This document shows, piece after piece, positions 24,671-31,732 of a stretch of DNA of 32,144 nucleotides. The position numbers and the translations under genes were made by a program. A model generated the notes under the pieces. The model had not been told where the DNA came from, did not search any database, and worked only from the letters and a program-made list of their open reading frames with translations. Source of the stretch: Anaerolineaceae bacterium (GTDB taxonomy: Bacteria; Chloroflexota; Anaerolineae; Anaerolineales; Anaerolineaceae); the NCBI GenBank assembly GCA_016936755.1, contig JAFGXF010000113.1:1-32144 (forward strand). The letters run 5' to 3'. How positions within the stretch are numbered: position 1 is the first letter of the stretch; the number at the start of each line of letters is the position of its first letter.

Positions 24671-25944
24671 GGTTCTCTCCTGATGACCTCGATCCCCCCC
24701 ATCCAGGGTTTTAAGACATCTGGAACCTTGACACTGCCATCCTGCTCCTGGTAATTTTCAATGATGGCGATCATGATTCGAGGTAAAGCCAGTCCCGAGC
24801 CATTGAGTGTGTGAACGAAACGCGGTTTACTGCCATCTGCAGGGCGGTAACGAATATTGGCACGGCGAGCCTGGAAGTCGCCCACATTCGATACAGAACT
24901 TACCTCCAACCATTCCCCACAACCGGGCGCCCAAACCTCGATATCGAATGTGCGTTGTGATGCAAAACTCAGGTCGCCTGTGCACTGTGCCACCACCCGG
25001 TAGGTCAGGCCCAATCCGGCCGCGGTATCCTCAGCATCTTTCAACAAGGCCTCATGTTCGGCGGTTGAGTTGTCTGGCAGGCAGTACTTGTACATCTCGA
25101 CCTTGTCAAACTGATGACCACGTTTAATTCCCCGTACATCTTTGCCCGCACTCATTTTCTCCCGCCGCCAACAAGGCGTATAGGCTGTATATTTTATTGG
25201 AAGCGAGGCTTCCTCAAGAATTTCATCGGAATGCAAGCCGGTCAAAGGCACTTCAGCGGTGGGCACGAACCAGAAATCCTCCTCCGCATCGTGATACAGG
25301 TTGTCGATGAACTTGGGCAGCTGCCCGGCAGCATACAGAATGTCTGAACGAAGCATAAAGGGTAGATATTTTTCGGTGTATCCCTGACGGATATGAAGGT
25401 CAAGCATCCAGGAGATGATGGCGCGCTGCAAACGAGCACCTGCGCCGCTCAACACGTAAAACCGTGTCCCCGATAACTTAGTGCCCTGATCGAAGTTGAT
25501 CAGTCCCAGCTCGGGTCCCAATTCCCAATGGGGCTTTGGGGTGAAGTTATACTCTGATTTCTTGCCAACAGTCTTTACCACTTGATTGTCCTGCTCACCA
25601 GCGCCGATCGGGACAGACGGATCGGGGATATTCGGCAGGCTGGAAAGGTTCTTATGCAATTGCTCATCAACCTGTCGGAGTTGTTCATCCAACCCGGTAA
25701 TGGCATCTCCTACAGCGCGCATGGCATCGATCTTAGATTGGCGGGCAGCAGCATCCTTCATCTGGCTGATCTCTTTGGAAACGGCATTGCGCTTCGCTTT
25801 CTGTTTCTCACTTTCGGTCAGCAGTTTGCGGCGTTCCACATCCAGTTTAAGGATCAAGTCCACGATGGCAGGCTCTTCATTACGCAGTCGCATGGCATCC
25901 CGTATGCGATCGGGATCATCTCGTATTAAATTAATATCGAGCAT
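24667..25944 (-). CDS. serS: Seryl-tRNA synthetase
   Basis: This 425-residue class II synthetase has an N-terminal antiparallel coiled coil (about residues 30-100, many K/R/E and heptads) that grips the long variable arm of tRNA-Ser. The class II core shows motif 2 YTPCWRREKMSAGKD with GIKRGHQFDKVEMY, and motif 3 HTLNGSGLALPRIMIAIIENYQ. The length is normal. The ATG at 25944 has GGGAGA upstream. Its 268-base leader holds a full T-box element, so transcription should rise when uncharged tRNA-Ser accumulates. DUF456 and rsmI follow in the same transcript. Confidence 0.97.
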   Translation of the reverse strand: MLDINLIRDDPDRIRDAMRLRNEEPAIVDLILKLDVERRKLLTESEKQKAKRNAVSKEISQMKDAAARQSKIDAMRAVGDAITGLDEQLRQVDEQLHKNLSSLPNIPDPSVPIGAGEQDNQVVKTVGKKSEYNFTPKPHWELGPELGLINFDQGTKLSGTRFYVLSGAGARLQRAIISWMLDLHIRQGYTEKYLPFMLRSDILYAAGQLPKFIDNLYHDAEEDFWFVPTAEVPLTGLHSDEILEEASLPIKYTAYTPCWRREKMSAGKDVRGIKRGHQFDKVEMYKYCLPDNSTAEHEALLKDAEDTAAGLGLTYRVVAQCTGDLSFASQRTFDIEVWAPGCGEWLEVSSVSNVGDFQARRANIRYRPADGSKPRFVHTLNGSGLALPRIMIAIIENYQEQDGSVKVPDVLKPWMGGIEVIRREP

Positions 25945-26212
25945 ACCAATTCTCCCATGGTATCAAAATAAACGCCCCCTCATCACAACAGGACGAAGGG
26001 GGTTCGTGGTGCCACCTGTTTTTACCTGATCAACTCAGGCCTCAAACTGGCGATAACGGTTGCCACCGGCATCCTTATGACATGAGCGATTGTCTCTGCG
26101 GATGCGTCCTCCCTTGCGGGAGCCGGAGTGGAATGGGTCATCTGGCCTGCTGGCTCGCACCAAGCGCCAGCTCTCTGTCTGGTTGCACAACCTGTATCTC
26201 CGGGCGAGGAAT
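25945..26212 (-). promoter_or_regulatory. T-box riboswitch leader of serS (serine type)
   Basis: On the minus strand the Stem I apex reads CAGAGAG-CTGGC-GCTTGGTGCGA-GCCAG (26149-26177), the AG-bulge and distal-loop pattern of T-boxes. AGGTGGCACCACG (26005-26017) is the T-box sequence. Its UGGC bulge would pair with the GCCA end of tRNA-Ser, whose discriminator base is G, so it fits serine. A terminator hairpin follows directly. A UCC at 26125-26127 inside ACTCCGG is the best candidate specifier codon, though the loop was not folded. Uncharged tRNA-Ser should stabilise the antiterminator and switch on serS, DUF456 and rsmI. Confidence 0.9.
25965..26002 (-). terminator. Regulated terminator of the serS T-box
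   Basis: The arms CCCCCT-t-CGTC and GATG-AGGGGG on the minus strand (25975-26002) form a ten-pair hairpin with one bulged T, followed by CGTTTATTTT. The T-box sequence begins just upstream (26005-26017), as needed for competition between terminator and antiterminator. The serS ribosome-binding site lies downstream. Confidence 0.85.
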
Positions 26213-26218
26213 ACCTGT

Positions 26219-26246
26219 ATTATACAGAGTCGATGCAGTGCGTCAA
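26219..26246 (-). promoter_or_regulatory. Promoter of the serS T-box operon
   Basis: On the minus strand TTGACG (26241-26246) is followed after 16 bases by a perfect TATAAT (26219-26224). Transcription should start near 26212, right before the T-box leader. The -35 box lies ten bases after the stop codon of the upstream gene. Confidence 0.8.
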
Positions 26247-26255
26247 GAGTGTCCT

Positions 26256-26921
26256 TTAGGCGGTCTTATCCTCCCATTTTTTTATCGCGTCATGCAGGAG
26301 TTGTTTAACGTCATCTTCCGGTACATCCTCAATATTCTCATATCGTTGCTTGTCGATCCAAACGCTGATAGTGTGTGCTGGTGTCTCAACCAATTTTAAT
26401 CCCCGCTCCACAAGCGGTGTGGAAGATATCATATCCTGGAGTATTTCATCAATTTCACCCACGATACTTAGTGGTTTGATGATTTCGGGAATGATCTGCT
26501 TGATTGCCTTCTTATCCATGATAACAGGCGCCTCCACAGAGATGGCTTCTGGTTGAGCTGTCTGTATCGGGGGTTTCCGGCCAGGTGGCTGGGTTACAGA
26601 AGCTGGTGCTGTGTATTCAGGTGTAAGATCCTGGCCACCCAGGAATCGTTTGAGTTGACCATAACAGGTTTCCAAACGCGCAAGCTGATCAGATCGCATC
26701 TGGTCTGATCTGGAAAAAGTTGATCCATCCAGGTCAACGACCAGACGCCCATTCTTCCGGTCATGCCACAGCAGGATATTGTCTATTCCACGGGTTGTTC
26801 CTTCAGGGGGTGATGATGATCGCTTGGATGAATCTCCACGAAGTGCATTGATCATAAACCCAAGTAATAAACCAATGACGATCCCGGCGCCTGCGATAAT
26901 GATAGCAAAGCTTGTGTCCAT
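26256..26921 (-). CDS. Membrane-anchored protein of unknown function
   Basis: This 221-residue protein has one hydrophobic helix at about residues 5-26 (IIIAGAGIVIGLLLGFMI), then a Ser/Pro/Lys linker and a polar cytoplasmic or external domain with a conserved-looking NILLWHDRKNGRLVVDLDGSTF and a C-terminal helical part (VPEDDVKQLLHDAIKKWEDK). A proline-rich stretch (about 105-130) separates the two parts. I do not recognise a named family. AGGAG lies eight bases before the ATG. It lies 40 bases after the ksgA stop on the same strand, and its stop is followed by the serS promoter, so it may end the ksgA transcript. Confidence 0.7.
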   Translation of the reverse strand: MDTSFAIIIAGAGIVIGLLLGFMINALRGDSSKRSSSPPEGTTRGIDNILLWHDRKNGRLVVDLDGSTFSRSDQMRSDQLARLETCYGQLKRFLGGQDLTPEYTAPASVTQPPGRKPPIQTAQPEAISVEAPVIMDKKAIKQIIPEIIKPLSIVGEIDEILQDMISSTPLVERGLKLVETPAHTISVWIDKQRYENIEDVPEDDVKQLLHDAIKKWEDKTA

Positions 26922-26961
26922 CTGAGTCGCTCCTGTATCAAGACGGCTTCATTTTCTCCTA

Positions 26962-27813
26962 TTATGCATCCAAATTCGGATTTTGACGAATGAATTCCTC
27001 GGTCAATGCTATCCATTCAGCAATATCTAAAGTCTGTGCTCGACGGGTGGGGTCGATACCAGCTGACTTGAAAAGATGTTCGCACGCCGGCTGGGTCAGG
27101 TGCATCCCGGCTGCAATCGTGTTCCGCAGCATTTTACGTTTCTGGCTGAATCCGGCTTTAACAATACGAAAGAAGTGGTCAGTATGTTCCTTCGGGATGA
27201 GTGGGGATGGGTGTGTGTGGATTAATACCACCGCTGAATCAACCTTGGGCATCGGATAAAAAGCCCCCGCCGGGATATTCATCGACAGTTGCGGCTCACC
27301 ATAAATCCTGACACTTACTGCCAACACACTTAATTCTCCCGGCTTGGCGCAAATACGCAGAGCGACCTCCTTTTGTACGGTCAGTGCCAGGCGGATTGGT
27401 TTCTGCCTGGTCTCCAGCAACTTGCGAATAACCGCAGAGGTGATGTAGTAAGGTAAGTTGGCTACCACTAGATATCCAACGCTACCCATCAGGGTATCCA
27501 GGTCCAGCTTCAGAACATTTGCGTGAACGATTTCGAGATTTGGATGGCTTGCGGCCAATTGTTCCAGAAGGGGAAGGAAACGGTCATCGAGTTCAATGGC
27601 AACAACCCGTCCGCCGCAGGCAACCAGACCACGGGTCATATTGCCCGGGCCGGCGCCGATCTCAAGCACTGGCGTCCGGGATGATATGCCAGCCAATTCA
27701 ATGATGCGGTGGATGATGTTCTCATCGAATATGAAGTTTTGCCCCAGGCTCTTCTTTGGTTGGATACCATGCTGGCGCAGCAGGTCTGGGAAATTGGACT
27801 TATTGGAATTCAT
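26962..27813 (-). CDS. rsmA: 16S rRNA (adenine1518-N6/adenine1519-N6)-dimethyltransferase KsgA
   Basis: This 283-residue form starts at the ATG at 27813, which overlaps the upstream stop as ATGA. In-frame ATG at 27825 and GTG at 27879 are alternatives. Landmarks are KSLGQNFIFDENI, the SAM motif VLEIGAGPGNMTRGL, VAIELDD, the catalytic NLPYYITSAV, QKEVALRI and FYPMPKVDSAVV. KsgA dimethylates A1518 and A1519 in the 3' hairpin of 16S rRNA, a checkpoint in 30S assembly; its loss gives kasugamycin resistance. It follows a YabE-like gene, as in Bacillus, but the rnmV (ribonuclease M5) gene that normally separates them there is missing. Confidence 0.95.
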   Translation of the reverse strand: MNSNKSNFPDLLRQHGIQPKKSLGQNFIFDENIIHRIIELAGISSRTPVLEIGAGPGNMTRGLVACGGRVVAIELDDRFLPLLEQLAASHPNLEIVHANVLKLDLDTLMGSVGYLVVANLPYYITSAVIRKLLETRQKPIRLALTVQKEVALRICAKPGELSVLAVSVRIYGEPQLSMNIPAGAFYPMPKVDSAVVLIHTHPSPLIPKEHTDHFFRIVKAGFSQKRKMLRNTIAAGMHLTQPACEHLFKSAGIDPTRRAQTLDIAEWIALTEEFIRQNPNLDA

Positions 27814-29189
27814 GGCAAAATCCATGGGATATTGGCAGGTACGGGGGTTAGAAAGTAGATGGTGACATTTGAGTGCCACGCCACATAATCAGCATCACTG
27901 TACGCCAGATCGATCCAATGCTTGCCCGCGATACCGCCACCGATATCGGCAATGATCGCGCTGCCATAACCCGGTATATAAATTTGCTGACCATTCATCT
28001 GATCATACCAGCTGCGAATAACCCCGACCACCCCTTGCTCAACTTTCATGCCGTTTGCGGTTCTATCAAGGCATTCATTCACGCCTGATCTGCATGGCGA
28101 GTAGGATGTGGCATAAACTGTTACGCTGCGCCAGTACTCAAGGTTTAATCCATCAACCTGGGCAGTTCGGATAACAACCTTTGTGCCATATCCGATGATT
28201 TGTGGACGGGGTTCCCGGGCAATCCATTCTGACTCGGCCTGGCGTGAGACTTCCTCTCCATCTTCGTAGCGTATCCTGATTTGTTGGATCTTCAGCCCGT
28301 ATTCGCCAGAATCAATCACTGTCTGATGGTCCAGTTCTGTATTCGCATCCGCCTGATATTCGATCGAGTTGGGAATGGGCGTTTGGTTCAGCAATACTTC
28401 CTCGCGAACACGTATCAGTTTGATAATCCCATTGGCAGGTACCAGCTGGTCTTCTGCCGGATCACAATAGTCCAATCCTTGCAGGCTTAAACCGGCATCA
28501 AGCAGGACATTCCCCACTGTTGATGCGCTTGAACGAATGATCTTGTGAACCCCACTGTCTATAACGGTCAATTCGCGACCGTGCTGATGGAAGACCGTAA
28601 TCGGTTTGTCCAGAGGTGTATTGAAGGGCGGATCGAGTGCATCACCGGGCTTTACTTGGATGCCCTGCTCCCACAGCGCTGCACCGACCGTCAAGGCCGA
28701 TGAGTAGAAATCCATGGAAAAACCGCCGTTGCTGTAATGCAGAGGAACAGCTTGGCGGTACTGCAGGGTATGCCGGCTGGCGGGGGGCAGTAATGTGTCC
28801 AGTGAAGCGGGTTGACCATCAGCCGCCAGGGAGTCAAATGGATAGAGGGGTATATCGGCCAGCAGGAGAAGATTGGCTGGACGGCGTTCGGTCGAGGAGA
28901 TGGTGGTTAACTCATCACCATTGAAGATATCCACATCCGCGCTGGTGATCAGGCTGATGTGACGCGTGAAGAGCATTGGCAGCCAGGCAGGTGGTTTCAA
29001 CTGATCATCGGGTCTGATTTCCATCCCCAGGTGATTGAGGAGTGATCCGGCGGTTATTCCATAAGCAGGTGTGTCAGTGGTTACACCATCAATCGTCAGT
29101 GTCACCGGTTGCAGGAGCATAAGCGCACAGAACAACACCCCGAGCAGGGTGGAACCGATCGCTGAACAAAGAAGCGTTTTCGTATTCAA
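27810..29189 (-). CDS. YabE-like secreted protein: DUF348 repeats, G5 domain, 3D domain
   Basis: This 459-residue protein has a signal or membrane helix at about residues 8-30, then DUF348-like repeats (VTLTIDGVTTDTPAYGITAGSLLNHLG; VDIFNGDELTTISS; ELTVIDSGVHKIIRSSASTVGNVL), a G5-like segment (QIRIRYEDGEEVSRQAESEWI) and a C-terminal 3D domain. The latter carries YATSYSPC, GYGSAIIADIGGGIAGKHWIDLAYSD with the conserved aspartates. Relatives (YabE, Rpf-like proteins) remodel the cell wall. The start is TTG at 29189, because no ATG precedes the membrane helix in this frame. It follows the tRNA-Phe terminator and overlaps ksgA. A TAAAAT at 29205-29210 could be a -10 box. Confidence 0.85.
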   Translation of the reverse strand: MNTKTLLCSAIGSTLLGVLFCALMLLQPVTLTIDGVTTDTPAYGITAGSLLNHLGMEIRPDDQLKPPAWLPMLFTRHISLITSADVDIFNGDELTTISSTERRPANLLLLADIPLYPFDSLAADGQPASLDTLLPPASRHTLQYRQAVPLHYSNGGFSMDFYSSALTVGAALWEQGIQVKPGDALDPPFNTPLDKPITVFHQHGRELTVIDSGVHKIIRSSASTVGNVLLDAGLSLQGLDYCDPAEDQLVPANGIIKLIRVREEVLLNQTPIPNSIEYQADANTELDHQTVIDSGEYGLKIQQIRIRYEDGEEVSRQAESEWIAREPRPQIIGYGTKVVIRTAQVDGLNLEYWRSVTVYATSYSPCRSGVNECLDRTANGMKVEQGVVGVIRSWYDQMNGQQIYIPGYGSAIIADIGGGIAGKHWIDLAYSDADYVAWHSNVTIYFLTPVPANIPWILP

Positions 29190-29240
29190 GGTATGAATAA
29201 GAGAATTTTACCCCAGCGTGAGGCTGGTAAGTAAGTCTGC

Positions 29241-29270
29241 TAAAAATGAAAACACCCCACCCGGGGTGTT
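29241..29270 (-). terminator. Intrinsic terminator after tRNA-Phe
   Basis: The arms AACACCCC (29251-29258) and GGGGTGTT (29263-29270) are perfect 8-bp complements around a four-base loop. On the minus strand they are followed by TTCATTTTTA, a U-rich tail (29241-29250). It lies 14 bases after the tRNA-Phe 3' end. Confidence 0.85.
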
Positions 29271-29283
29271 TGATCGAGAGGAG

Positions 29284-29356
29284 TGCCGAGAGACAGGATC
29301 GAACTGTCGACACCGCAATTTTCAGTCGCGTGCTCTACCAACTGAGCTATCTCGGC
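29284..29356 (-). tRNA. tRNA-Phe (anticodon GAA)
   Basis: The 73-base minus-strand sequence folds as a cloverleaf. The acceptor arms GCCGAGA (29350-29356) and TCTCGGC pair, with A as discriminator base at 29284. The D-arm is GCTC-AGTTGGTA-GAGC, the anticodon arm has loop CTGAAAA with GAA as anticodon (Phe), and the T-arm has GTTCGATCC. CCA is not encoded. A good promoter lies upstream and a terminator downstream, so it is a single-gene transcript. Confidence 0.97.
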
Positions 29357-29366
29357 GGGTCTGCTG

Positions 29367-29394
29367 ATTTTACCATAGCGGTTGGGAGTGTCAA
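29367..29394 (-). promoter_or_regulatory. Promoter of tRNA-Phe
   Basis: On the minus strand a perfect TTGACA (29389-29394) is followed after 16 bases by TAAAAT (29367-29372), one mismatch from consensus. Transcription should begin within a few bases of the mature tRNA 5' end at 29356. Confidence 0.8.
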
Positions 29395-29558
29395 GAAAAT
29401 GTATGAAATCAGTGCATGGAAGAATGTGGGCTGTTCCCTGATTAAGGAAATATAGGTGTGCTGATGATAAAATGAGGTCATATCGAATGTTTTGGTGGGA
29501 TTGTCTCGTTTGTTGGGGTGATAAATGTCCTGTAATTGGTGAAAGGACCCGATTTCCT

Positions 29559-29587
29559 TTGACAATCTACACCACGAACGCTAAAAT
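29559..29587 (+). promoter_or_regulatory. Promoter of the coaE-fusion gene
   Basis: A perfect TTGACA (29559-29564) is followed after 17 bases by TAAAAT (29582-29587). The start would be near 29594, about 37 bases before the GTG start at 29631. The rest of the gap from 29357 to 29558 holds only the tRNA-Phe promoter on the other strand. Confidence 0.8.
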
Positions 29588-29630
29588 GAGAGCATCTGGA
29601 TAGATAAATACGAGAACAAGCGGTGTATAT

Positions 29631-30776
29631 GTGAGCAGATGGGCAGGTAAATTCGTTATTGGTCTGACCGGCAACATTGCCACCGGAAAAAGTGTTGTTC
29701 GGCGCATGCTTGAGCACCTGGGCGCGTATGGTATTAATGCCGATGCCCTGACTCACCGTGTCTTGTCGCGAGGCGCACCCGGATATTCACCCGTGGTGGA
29801 GTTATTTGGTAAGCGAATCCTCAATTCAGAAGGTGAGATCGATCGGCAAAAGCTTGGCAAGGTGGTGTTCCATGACCCGAATGCACTCACTGACTTGGAA
29901 TCGATCGTACACCCTTTCATCCTGCAAGCGATTGATCTGCTGATTAAACGAGCACATCAAAAAGTGGTCGCGATCGAGGCTATTAAGTTGATTGAGAGCG
30001 GTTTGTCAGACTGGTGTGATTCTGTGTGGGTAACGACCATCTCGCCCGAATTGCAATATGAGCGTCTTACAAAGAAGCGCATGTTTAATCCCACAGATGC
30101 CCAGGAACGGATTTCAGCACAGAGTTCCCAGGCTGAAAAGATCAAGGTGGCTGATATCGTTATAAATAATGCCGGCAGTTTTGAAGATACCTGGACTCAG
30201 GTGATGGGGGGCTGGAAGCGCATCGTTACTGAAGAATGGGAGCCGCCATCTGTGCCGGTTGTAACCAAGCCGGTCTCAGCGCGGGAGGAATTTACTGTTG
30301 AACACGGACGGCCTTCTTCTGCCAGCGAGATCGCCGCCATGATCACACGTGTAGCCCGGGATGGTTTTCCGCGTACACGGGAAGATATTATGGAAGCCTT
30401 TGGCGAAAAAGCGCTTATCCTTCTGCGTCGTAATGGGCAGATCGTTGGTGTGGCCGGATGGCAGGTGGAGAATCTGGTTTCACGAACGACTGAATTGCAC
30501 TTGCAAAGCGACATTCCTTTTGAAAAAAGTTTGCCCATGCTTGTCAAGGAAATAGAAGGTTCTTCCAAGGAACTGCAGTGTGAGGTCTCGTTGATCTTTG
30601 TACCGACTGGTCTCGAAGTTGAACCACAGATATGGGAAAAGCTTGGCTATGTAATGCAAGTGCCTGAAAAACTTGACAGTTATGACTGGCAGCAGGCAGC
30701 ATTGGAATCCATGCCGGCAAAAGCCACCCTGTATTTTCGCCAATTGCGGAATGAACGAGTCCTGAGACCCATCTAG
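29631..30776 (+). CDS. coaE: Dephospho-CoA kinase fused to a GNAT-like domain
   Basis: This 381-residue protein (CoaE alone is about 200) has a P-loop at residues 11-21 (GLTGNIATGKS), INADALTHRVL, IVHPFI and the LTKKRM lid motif of dephospho-CoA kinase, which phosphorylates dephospho-CoA to CoA. From about 225 to 381 there is an extra domain with helix-strand order of a GNAT acyltransferase: EIAAMITRVARDGFPRTREDI, ALILLRRNGQIVGVAGWQVE, LHLQSDIPFEKSLPMLVKEIE and FVPTGLEVEPQIWEKLGY. The classical Q/R-x-x-G-x-G/A pyrophosphate loop of GNATs is not visible, so this domain may bind CoA without catalysis. The start is GTG; ATG out of frame at 29638 is not used. Confidence 0.85.
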   Translation: MSRWAGKFVIGLTGNIATGKSVVRRMLEHLGAYGINADALTHRVLSRGAPGYSPVVELFGKRILNSEGEIDRQKLGKVVFHDPNALTDLESIVHPFILQAIDLLIKRAHQKVVAIEAIKLIESGLSDWCDSVWVTTISPELQYERLTKKRMFNPTDAQERISAQSSQAEKIKVADIVINNAGSFEDTWTQVMGGWKRIVTEEWEPPSVPVVTKPVSAREEFTVEHGRPSSASEIAAMITRVARDGFPRTREDIMEAFGEKALILLRRNGQIVGVAGWQVENLVSRTTELHLQSDIPFEKSLPMLVKEIEGSSKELQCEVSLIFVPTGLEVEPQIWEKLGYVMQVPEKLDSYDWQQAALESMPAKATLYFRQLRNERVLRPI

Positions 30777-30835
30777 TATGGCTCCGAACATGCAACCGGA
30801 TCGTTTGTCGACCATCAATTTTCTGGGAATCATCA

Positions 30836-31732
30836 ATGTCTGAAATCCTGAGTAATATCCTTTTCACCTTTCAACGCCTGGACTGGCTCGCAGTATTTGA
30901 TATGGCGCTTGTCACGCTGATCTTTTTCATGATATTTAAGCTGATCCGTGGCACGCAGGCAGTTATTTTATTGCGAGGGATCCTTTTCGTTATTGTTCTG
31001 TTGCTGCTGATGACCAGTCTTTTCAATCTGCCTGCATTTCGATGGCTGGTTCAGTCTGCATTACCGGCGCTATTCCTGGCCATACCTGTCATTTTCGCCC
31101 CGGAGATTCGCCGGGGTCTTGAACGCCTGGGCAGGATGGGTTATGCCAGTATTTTCTGGCGTTCATCTAAAAAGCTTTCTCACGACCTCGAACATACCAT
31201 CCATGAAGTTGCTTTGGCAGCTGACCAGCTGTCAAATCGCAAGCATGGTGCTTTGATCGTCTTGCAACGCAACGACAGCCTGGATGAACAGATACAGACC
31301 GGTGTTCGCATGAATGCCGAGGTCACCGAAGAGTTGTTGCTTCAAATTTTTTATCCAAAGACGCCCTTGCATGATGGTGCCGCGATTGTGGTCAACAACC
31401 GCATCGTTGCCTCAGCTTGTGTATTGCCACTTTCCACTTCCAGTGAGGTATTAAACAAGATGCGTGACCGGCAAATGGGGCTGCGCCACCGGGCTGGCAT
31501 TGGGGTGACAGAGGTCAGTGATGCGGTGGTTGTGATCGTCTCGGAGCAAACCGGGCAGATCGCTGTGACCCATGCCGGACGTATGTTACATCGTCTGGAC
31601 ATCGAACGCCTTGAAAATATTTTATCCAGTTTTCTTCGTACTGATCAACCTCAGGCAAAGCTAAGCCGGTTTCAAATTAAACCCAAAAAGCGCAAAACGC
31701 CCCGTAAAACCAAAGATCGGAGGGCAGAGTGA
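30836..31732 (+). CDS. cdaA: Diadenylate cyclase CdaA
   Basis: This 298-residue protein makes c-di-AMP from two ATP. Three membrane helices lie at about 15-35, 42-60 and 70-89. The DAC domain follows, with D180-G181-A182 in LHDGAAIV and R217-H218-R219 in GLRHRAGIGVTE, the metal/substrate and phosphate-binding motifs. A basic tail ends the protein (KPKKRKTPRKTKDRR), which is longer than in Bacillus CdaA. It overlaps the following YbbR gene by four bases (GTGA), the classical cdaA-cdaR arrangement; CdaR tunes CdaA activity. c-di-AMP controls potassium and osmotic balance and wall homeostasis. Confidence 0.95.
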   Translation: MSEILSNILFTFQRLDWLAVFDMALVTLIFFMIFKLIRGTQAVILLRGILFVIVLLLLMTSLFNLPAFRWLVQSALPALFLAIPVIFAPEIRRGLERLGRMGYASIFWRSSKKLSHDLEHTIHEVALAADQLSNRKHGALIVLQRNDSLDEQIQTGVRMNAEVTEELLLQIFYPKTPLHDGAAIVVNNRIVASACVLPLSTSSEVLNKMRDRQMGLRHRAGIGVTEVSDAVVVIVSEQTGQIAVTHAGRMLHRLDIERLENILSSFLRTDQPQAKLSRFQIKPKKRKTPRKTKDRRAE

